This document shows, piece after piece, positions 32,171 to 36,763 of a stretch of 36,763 nucleotides of DNA. The first letter of the stretch is position 1; every line of letters begins with the position of its first letter. The notes beneath the pieces are model-generated. The model ran no database searches. It was not told the origin of the DNA and saw only the letters and a program-made list of their open reading frames with translations. The translations under genes were made by a program, and so were the position numbers. The DNA comes from an uncultured Clostridia bacterium (GTDB lineage: Bacteria > Bacillota > Clostridia > Oscillospirales > Acutalibacteraceae), in contig CALWIW010000022.1 in the NCBI GenBank assembly GCA_944380855.1, positions 1 to 36,763 of the forward strand, read 5' to 3'.

Positions 32171-33589
32171 TTAAGCGTCGGTTAATTCTTCATAAATTAT
32201 TAAATCAAACCCGTCAAAGGCTGTTATTGTGATTTCATTGTTTAAGTCGTAAACTTCTGTGGGAATCGTTACCTCATAGCCGTTTTCTGTCATTATCATA
32301 TCGTATACTTCTTCTCCAAAGGAAATCCAAACATACCCATAAAGCTTATCTGTATCCCAAAAAATTTCGGTTAGCTGTGTTCCTGATGTCTCATACAAAA
32401 ATTCATTATTCAAATCCCATTGATATTGAGGTATTCCTGACTCCAACATTTCAGAAAGCTCCGGATTCATAACTAATTGTATTATATCTTCATAGGGAAA
32501 ATAGATATTACTAAAAGTATATTCGGTTACTTCAAAAATCACACAATCAGGTTTAAAAACATTATAATAATAAGGAAAATTCAATACATTCTGATAATTA
32601 TGAACATAGATATATTCTCCAAAGGCATTTTCAAAATATTTATATCCGTAATTATTCATATAGCTGCCCTGAAAAACCAACGCTTTCGGCGAACCTTCAT
32701 CCAGCTTTTCCAAATTCTCGTAATAACCAAAGGTTTGATAAGCAGAATCCATTTCAATTTCGTTCCCGTACAAATAGGTTTTATCAACAATATTGCTTGT
32801 ATCTATGCTTATATTCGGAACCAGTTCATTTATAGGGAATTGTGATACGGGCAGAGAGGTTTCCAGCTCCTCTGTAACGGTAAAGTCGTTAATATCATTT
32901 ACATCAAGAACCGGAAAATCTTTTTGCAGTTCTTCCAGTACAGAGTTGGTACCGTAGTATGCACCCAAATCATTCCAATGGTTTGCGTCATACTTTTGAT
33001 TAAACACCACTTCACCCTGTTCTGTTTTTTCTTTCAGAACCTCGGTGTTATCGATGTATCTCACTTCCCGTTCATCTAACGCCGCAAAAAACTCTTCCAC
33101 CCAAGTACGGTCATAATTAATTCCCGACGGAATATACTCTGTCAAAACAGCAGGCTTTGCCGGATCAAATACAAATATAAATGGTATATCTCTTTCATCG
33201 CAAAAGTCCTGTATTCTCTTTATCATATCAGCAAATGCCACATGATAAGTGGTAAACTGGTCCGATGAAACAGACAGTCCCTGACCGAACACATAACCGT
33301 CTGTACCGTACTGATAGTTTGGATGCACCATTTTTCCGAAAATCTTGTCATTAAGCACAGTATATGCCAAAATCATTTCATCTCTCAACCCGATTCGGTC
33401 ATTAACATAGTTTTCAATATTTTCGCTTAAAATATTTTCACCATTTAACGAAGCTTGAGAGAAAGGATTTTCAGTCAGCATTCTGTTGTCTATTGCCGAA
33501 GAAGCATTAGGCTGAAAATTAAACGTCAAAATCGGTACAACTATAATCAGTGAAAAAAGAAATACTGTTAAAAGCTTTATAATTTTCAT
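32171..33589 (-). CDS. AlgJ/AlgX-like SGNH (DHHW-type) O-acetylation protein
   Basis: A 472-residue extracytoplasmic protein with an N-terminal membrane anchor (about 5-23). The SGNH-like fold is known from AlgX, AlgJ and DHHW-family polysaccharide O-acetyltransferases. The acid/base pair is probably D201 and H204 in YDANHWNDLGAYYGTN; the nucleophile is probably S309 in ALVFQGSYMNNYG. The spacing D-x-x-H differs from the classical DxHW. The usual FVNDRIGLRD segment near residue 60 is present. A C-terminal beta-rich region (about 400-472) may bind the polymer. GGGGAG is 6 bases before the ATG. It follows the MBOAT gene by 20 bp and should receive acetyl groups from it for transfer to an exported glycopolymer. 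Confidence 0.85.
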   Translation of the reverse strand: MKIIKLLTVFLFSLIIVVPILTFNFQPNASSAIDNRMLTENPFSQASLNGENILSENIENYVNDRIGLRDEMILAYTVLNDKIFGKMVHPNYQYGTDGYVFGQGLSVSSDQFTTYHVAFADMIKRIQDFCDERDIPFIFVFDPAKPAVLTEYIPSGINYDRTWVEEFFAALDEREVRYIDNTEVLKEKTEQGEVVFNQKYDANHWNDLGAYYGTNSVLEELQKDFPVLDVNDINDFTVTEELETSLPVSQFPINELVPNISIDTSNIVDKTYLYGNEIEMDSAYQTFGYYENLEKLDEGSPKALVFQGSYMNNYGYKYFENAFGEYIYVHNYQNVLNFPYYYNVFKPDCVIFEVTEYTFSNIYFPYEDIIQLVMNPELSEMLESGIPQYQWDLNNEFLYETSGTQLTEIFWDTDKLYGYVWISFGEEVYDMIMTENGYEVTIPTEVYDLNNEITITAFDGFDLIIYEELTDA

Positions 33590-33609
33590 TAAAATCTCCC
33601 CATGCTTCT

Positions 33610-35118
33610 TTAGTATTGAAAGTAAATAAACGGACTGTAGGTAGAATTAACCATAAACAAAATCGCTGTTACAAAAACAGTCAACAAAAGCAATTCCTGC
33701 ACAAGATAGCCAGCTTTTGTTGCAATAATCTTGTCTTTCAAAGCAATCAGCTTAGGAGAACCAAGCAGAGTAGAACCAGCTATACCGATAATCACAAATA
33801 CGATTATTTGTAAGTCATAATAATATTCCCATGTAAAGGAAATATTTTCAAAGGTTATATTTCCGAAAATTATGCCGAAAAGCGTCGATATATCCTCAAG
33901 CTTTTCATATCTGAAAAGCTGCCAAAACAGCATGACCACAAGCATTGTAAAAATATATTTAACTGTAGATGGAGTCTTAACATAATATTTCTTTTTCTGA
34001 ACTACACGTTCAACAACCGCAAATATGCCGTTAATCATTCCCCAAATAATATAATTCCAGCCTGCTCCGTGCCAGATTCCCGTTAAAGCAAAAATAACCG
34101 CCAAATTTCTCAGGGTTTTTCCCTGACCCTTACGGCTTCCGCCCAAAGGAAAATAAATATATTCTCTAAACCATGAACCCAAGGATATATGCCATCTTCT
34201 CCAAAATTCCGTTATTGATTTAGAGCGGTAAGGAAAATTAAAGTTCTCTTTAAAATCAAAACCAAAGAGCTTTGATATACCGATTGCAATATCGGAATAT
34301 CCAGCAAAATCATAGTAAATTTGAAGCATATACAAAATCAAAGTACCTGCTGCGGTAATCCGGTCAATTCCGCTTAAGGGAATTTTTGACAAACAAGCAC
34401 CGAAAGAATCCGCCAAAATAATTTTTTTACCAAAGCCGATCATAATTCGGTTAAGTCCGTCCACAGCATCGTCCAATGAAACAACACGCGTTTTTATTTG
34501 TCCCTGAAAATCTTTCCACAAAACGATAGGGCCTGAAATAATCTTAGGAAAAAATGACAAATACAGCAGGCAGTCAATAAAGCTGCCCGTTGAAGCGTCC
34601 CAGCGGTATATATCCGTCAAATAGGAGATTGCCGAAAATGTAATAAAAGATATTCCCAATGGGGCAATTATAGATTTATAAGGGACGCTGTCACCGAATA
34701 AACCGTTCCAGCAATCTATCAAAAAGTTTGAGTAATTGCAGTAAACAAGAACGCCTGTTATTAATATAACCGCAGTAACAAATGGTATAATGCAAAGAAA
34801 TACTCGTTTTTTTACAGTACCCCCATTGTCATCTGACTGACGAATCAAATTAACACTATATCCTTTTTCCTTAATGTAACTAATAATCAAAGCCGATAAA
34901 TATACCGCTAATATATAGAACAGCAAACGAAAAATATTGTCGAAGCACGTCCACATATAAAAGCCAAGACTGAAAATAATCAAAAGAATATCCCTTACAC
35001 GCAGTTTATCAAGGAATCCTTTTATTATTTTCAGTCCGGATATTTTATCAACTATGATATAGCTTAACAGGCACACAGGAAAAAATACAAATAAAAACAC
35101 TTGTGTTGTAAAGCCCAA
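33610..35118 (-). CDS. MBOAT-family membrane O-acyltransferase (AlgI/DltB-like)
   Basis: A 502-residue polytopic membrane protein that passes acyl (usually acetyl) groups across the membrane to an exported polymer. MBOAT hallmarks are present: the first conserved His in SITEFWRRWHISLGSWFREYIY (H310) followed by PLGGSRKG, and the catalytic His in LTGIWHGAGWN (H350). About ten or more helices flank these. The start is TTG with GAGGAG about 5 bases upstream and no closer ATG. It is the first gene of the MBOAT-SGNH(-MFS) set. A -10 box lies at 35143-35148. The pairing with an AlgJ-like protein points to cell-surface polysaccharide O-acetylation; the polymer is unidentified. Confidence 0.92.
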   Translation of the reverse strand: MGFTTQVFLFVFFPVCLLSYIIVDKISGLKIIKGFLDKLRVRDILLIIFSLGFYMWTCFDNIFRLLFYILAVYLSALIISYIKEKGYSVNLIRQSDDNGGTVKKRVFLCIIPFVTAVILITGVLVYCNYSNFLIDCWNGLFGDSVPYKSIIAPLGISFITFSAISYLTDIYRWDASTGSFIDCLLYLSFFPKIISGPIVLWKDFQGQIKTRVVSLDDAVDGLNRIMIGFGKKIILADSFGACLSKIPLSGIDRITAAGTLILYMLQIYYDFAGYSDIAIGISKLFGFDFKENFNFPYRSKSITEFWRRWHISLGSWFREYIYFPLGGSRKGQGKTLRNLAVIFALTGIWHGAGWNYIIWGMINGIFAVVERVVQKKKYYVKTPSTVKYIFTMLVVMLFWQLFRYEKLEDISTLFGIIFGNITFENISFTWEYYYDLQIIVFVIIGIAGSTLLGSPKLIALKDKIIATKAGYLVQELLLLTVFVTAILFMVNSTYSPFIYFQY

Positions 35119-35142
35119 TCCTACTCCTCATTTCATAGCTGA

Positions 35143-35148
35143 ATTATA
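35143..35148 (-). promoter_or_regulatory. Possible -10 box of the MBOAT operon
   Basis: A minus-strand TATAAT 25 bp before the TTG start. The best -35-like sequence (TTGTAA) is 20 bp away, so the call is weak. Confidence 0.35.
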
Positions 35149-35154
35149 TAATGC

Positions 35155-35346
35155 TTATTCCCATTCTTTTACAATATTCTCCCACGCCCTATTTTCAGTT
35201 CGTTTTCCTATCATTTCAGGCGTTTTTGAGAGCATTTTTCTATGTCGTATTTTATTTATCGTCCCTCGTGTTGCAAAAAGTGTTGCAATTACTGCAAAGA
35301 AATGATACCACACGGTTATGAGGTTAGGTGTGTAGAAATCGTTAAA
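35155..35346 (-). pseudogene. 3' remnant of an unrecognised gene next to the mobile-element end
   Basis: A minus-strand open stretch of 63 codons ending at TAA (35155-35157). It has protein-like content: a hydrophobic segment (LITVWYHFFAVIATLFATRG) and then a basic/acidic tail (MLSKTPEMIGKRTENRAWEN and IVKEWE). Its upstream end is cut by a stop near 35347, just before a terminator belonging to the mobile-element genes. The TGTTGCAA-type repeats (35269-35288) lie inside it. It could be the tail of a gene interrupted by the element. The frame upstream of the repeat may be chance. Confidence 0.35.
35269..35288. repeat. Tandem TGTTGCAA sites, candidate element end or attachment region
   Basis: TGTTGCAAAAAGTGTTGCAA. 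A near-identical arrangement (one A fewer) occurs at 36746-36763 in the same orientation, and a further single copy lies at 36719-36728. The repeats flank the truncated recombinase region and could be arm-type integrase sites or attachment sites. Confidence 0.45.
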
Positions 35347-35360
35347 TCATTATAAACAAA

Positions 35361-35385
35361 AAGTCCGGTTTCGTCAACCGGACTT
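35361..35385 (-). terminator. Terminator of the recombinase/RHH genes
   Basis: A perfect 10-bp stem AAGTCCGGTT/AACCGGACTT with a five-base loop, followed on the minus strand by a T-rich tract, 5 bases past the RHH stop codon. Confidence 0.9.
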
Positions 35386-35390
35386 CATTG

Positions 35391-35720
35391 TCAGATAGCG
35401 CTTTTGATATACAGATTATCAATGATTCCTGCAATCAATTTTACATTTGCCATCAGCTCATCATCTACCGTTCCTCCGTTTTCAATTCGCTGTAATTCAG
35501 CCAACACCTCATTGAGTTTATCATAAACGGCTCTATGGACTTTACAGTTGCCTTTCACATAAATAGTTCGGTCAAGCAACTTGGATGTAATGTAATCCTG
35601 CTTTGTCATTCCTGAAAGCTCTACAACAGTGTTGATCTGTTTGTCCTCTTCTGAAGAAACACGAAAAGCTATTGTTTTATCTCGAAACCTATTATGAGTA
35701 TCACAATTTTTAGCTGACAT
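35391..35720 (-). CDS. Ribbon-helix-helix/MobC-like mobile-element protein
   Basis: A 109-residue protein whose N-terminal half (TIAFRVSSEEDKQINTVVEL and SGMTKQDYITSKLL) reads as a ribbon-helix-helix DNA-binding domain. The strand-helix-helix pattern and 'SGMTKQDYI' are common in relaxosome accessory proteins (MobC-like) and small regulators of clostridial mobilizable elements. The C-terminal half is helical. The ATG at 35720 has GGAGG 7 bases upstream; earlier in-frame starts are rejected. The ribosome site overlaps the stop codon of the truncated recombinase, so the two form one transcript. Accessory mobilisation versus regulation cannot be separated from sequence alone. Confidence 0.78.
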   Translation of the reverse strand: MSAKNCDTHNRFRDKTIAFRVSSEEDKQINTVVELSGMTKQDYITSKLLDRTIYVKGNCKVHRAVYDKLNEVLAELQRIENGGTVDDELMANVKLIAGIIDNLYIKSAI

Positions 35721-35724
35721 ATTT

Positions 35725-36099
35725 TTACCTCCTTCTGAGACTGTCAAGGTCATTGGCAATCGTCTTTTGGACTTCATCAAACAGATGTCCGTAAATATCC
35801 TGCGTCGTTTTAATGGATTTGTGTCCTATCCGTTTTGACACTTCAAAAATATCATATTTCTTGCTTATAAGAAGGGATACATGCGAATGCCTTAACCCGT
35901 GTACGGTAATACGCCTCAATCCTGCTTCTTCAGACAGCTTGTGAAAACGATGTGTAGGAATCTCACCTCTGCCGGGTACTCCGCCAGCTCCGTAGAGAAG
36001 TATCATTATCATTCTGACTGTCATTGCCGTTTCAGTAGCAAGCTGAATTTCAGGTCGGGGATTCTCGCTCGTTCTCCGTATATACAATGGAAAAGTCAC
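35725..36099 (-). pseudogene. Truncated tyrosine recombinase (Tn916-type integrase), C-terminal part
   Basis: The last ~95 residues are the catalytic end of a tyrosine recombinase. HGLRHSHVSLL supplies the His-x-x-Arg box, RIGHKSIKTTQDIYGHLF supplies the second His and the nucleophilic Tyr, and the protein ends NDLDSLRRR. A full enzyme is about 380-400 residues. Here the N-terminal and core-binding domains are missing. Upstream of roughly residue 50 of the open frame (RPGR/PTHRFHKL region, near 35960-36000) the sequence no longer resembles an integrase, so the frame looks like a chimera formed by deletion or insertion. The first catalytic Arg is lost, so it should be inactive. Confidence 0.75.
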
Positions 36100-36303
36100 G
36101 GCGTACCCACCTGCGGGCTATTCATCAGAACTAATGTCCTTAGCGCCTGTCTATTCAATTTTCAAGGTACTGTGAAGGGGAAAATCCCTTATCCGAAATT
36201 TAGTCCCTTCACTTATTCCCACTGGGAGAGGGCAAATGCACACCCTAAATCTCAAAAAAATTTGAAAAAATTTTTTTGACCTTGAAAATCGCTCCTGAAA
36301 CGA
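36100..36303. other. Non-coding stretch with a bounding inverted repeat
   Basis: No credible gene. ATTTTCAAGGT at 36158-36168 recurs inverted as ACCTTGAAAAT at 36279-36289, enclosing about 110 bp that end in long A and T runs. It may be a small insertion or a leftover regulatory region of the conjugative element. Confidence 0.35.
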
Positions 36304-36342
36304 CAAAAAAGCCGCCTGCTTCTCCGTAAAGAAACAAGCGGC
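36304..36342 (-). terminator. Terminator after the 56-residue element gene
   Basis: On the minus strand GCCGCTTG pairs with CAGGCGGC (one G-U), with inner pairing, followed by six T. Confidence 0.85.
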
Positions 36343-36370
36343 ATAACTGCGGTTTTATTTATTAGATGTA

Positions 36371-36541
36371 TTAGACGGTAATCTTTTTCTTTCGTGCTTT
36401 TGTAAACTTGATAAGGACATCATCTACTGCGTCCGTATATCTGCCTTGCGCTATGAGATTGTTTTTGAGAGTAACAAGGGACTGTATGACCTGAGAGTAT
36501 TCCTGCTCATCTAAATAGATATGGTAGTCTTTCCGTTTCAT
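36371..36541 (-). CDS. Small mobile-element protein of unknown function
   Basis: A 56-residue protein, MKRKDYHIYLDEQEYSQ followed by VIQSLVTLKNNLIAQGRYTD and a basic end (FTKARKKKITV). It has a compact helical, RHH-like or regulator-like size, of the kind seen next to relaxase genes in clostridial conjugative elements, but I cannot name a family. AGGAGGTG lies 6-7 bases before the ATG at 36541; longer open sequence upstream lacks a ribosome site. A good promoter (36566-36594) and terminator (36304-36342) make it a complete monocistronic unit. Confidence 0.72.
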   Translation of the reverse strand: MKRKDYHIYLDEQEYSQVIQSLVTLKNNLIAQGRYTDAVDDVLIKFTKARKKKITV

Positions 36542-36565
36542 CTGTCGCACCTCCTGCCTAAGCTT

Positions 36566-36594
36566 ACTATATAAGATTGCAATTTGCTTAACAA
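36566..36594 (-). promoter_or_regulatory. Promoter of the 56-residue element gene
   Basis: Minus-strand TTGTTA (36589-36594), a 17-bp spacer and TATAGT (36566-36571), 25 bp before the ATG. Confidence 0.65.
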
Positions 36595-36634
36595 GTATGC
36601 AAAAGCGTCCGAAAGCGTTATACGACAGACGAAA

Positions 36635-36668
36635 AAAGGACTCTGACATTTTTCCATCAGAGTCCTTT
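36635..36668. terminator. Terminator after the edge gene
   Basis: A perfect 12-bp stem AAAGGACTCTGA/TCAGAGTCCTTT with a ten-base loop, flanked by A- and T-rich sequence, 2 bases past the stop of the partial frame at the window edge. Confidence 0.88.
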
Positions 36669-36670
36669 CA

Positions 36671-36763
36671 TTACTCATTGCTCAGTTTTACCACAAAGCC
36701 ACTTATAACTATTTCATCTGTTGCAAAACTTTTTTGTGCGTGATGTGTTGCAAAAGTGTTGCA
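36671..36763 (-). CDS. Possible 3' end of a gene cut by the window edge
   Basis: The minus-strand frame is open from the window edge for 30 codons to TAA at 36671-36673 (ending in GFVVKLSNE) and is followed at once by a strong terminator. That position argues for a real gene tail. The repeats TGTTGCAAAA lie inside it. Too little is visible to identify it. Confidence 0.35.
   Translation of the reverse strand, partial: CNTFATHHAQKSFATDEIVISGFVVKLSNE
36719..36763. repeat. TGTTGCAAAA repeats at the right edge
   Basis: Two copies of TGTTGCAAAA (36719-36728 and 36746-36755) plus a third TGTTGCA at 36757-36763, in the same orientation as the pair at 35269-35288. They are candidate recombinase arm-binding or attachment sequences; the window ends inside the array. 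Confidence 0.5.

Noticed and set aside
35899-36279. Plus-strand frame of 126 codons over the recombinase region
   Set aside because: It runs antisense to the recombinase remnant through non-coding repeats, has no ribosome site and is not protein-like.

Overview
The window looks like a chromosomal segment from a low-to-moderate GC, gut-type Clostridia, most likely a Ruminococcaceae/Oscillospiraceae member. The signs are: cellulosome-type dockerin repeats on secreted proteins; an FMN and a THF riboswitch in front of stand-alone ECF vitamin S-components (THF riboswitches are mainly clostridial); strong AGGAGG ribosome sites with many TTG and GTG starts; consensus TTGACA-17-TATAAT promoters; and debris of a clostridial conjugative or mobilizable element at the right end. 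The species cannot be fixed from the sequence.

Layout. 1-5.9 kb (minus strand): serC-serA (serine biosynthesis) behind their own promoter and a leader hairpin, preceded by a membrane protein-pyrC-pyrF operon whose genes overlap or nearly touch. 5.9-6.2 kb: tRNA-Pro(UGG) with a consensus promoter and a terminator, followed by an inverted copy of part of its own T-arm. 6.5-9.2 kb (minus): a small lipoprotein, an LCP-family cell-wall ligase and a YfbR-like HD nucleotidase. 9.4-13.3 kb (plus): a PepV-like dipeptidase, a polytopic membrane protein, then FMN riboswitch-ribU and THF riboswitch-folT. 13.4-15 kb (minus): a secreted transglutaminase-like protein with a C-terminal dockerin. 15.2-17.5 kb (plus): an XRE-cupin regulator with an acyl-CoA synthetase. 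17.6-19.2 kb: a structured repeat-like segment, two convergent small XRE regulators, a gene remnant and a small conserved-looking protein.

19.4-30.8 kb (minus) holds the most interesting block: a 7TM-sensor histidine kinase and OmpR-type response regulator, followed by a 2875-residue secreted protein. That protein has dockerin repeats at both ends, a probable cohesin-fold domain, InlB-type repeats and Ig-like repeats. The kinase operon and the giant gene share an identical 16-bp motif placed exactly 24 bp upstream of a TATAAT -10 box in both cases, with no recognisable -35. This suggests that the response regulator activates both its own operon and the giant surface/scaffold-like protein. The transglutaminase protein carries a matching dockerin type and may belong to the same extracellular system.

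30.9-35.1 kb (minus): an MBOAT O-acyltransferase and an AlgJ/AlgX-like SGNH protein (a polysaccharide O-acetylation pair), followed by an MFS transporter. 35.2-36.8 kb: a gene tail, a truncated tyrosine recombinase, a ribbon-helix-helix protein, a 56-residue element protein and repeated TGTTGCAAAA sites, which read as the decayed or truncated end of a mobile element that continues past the window.
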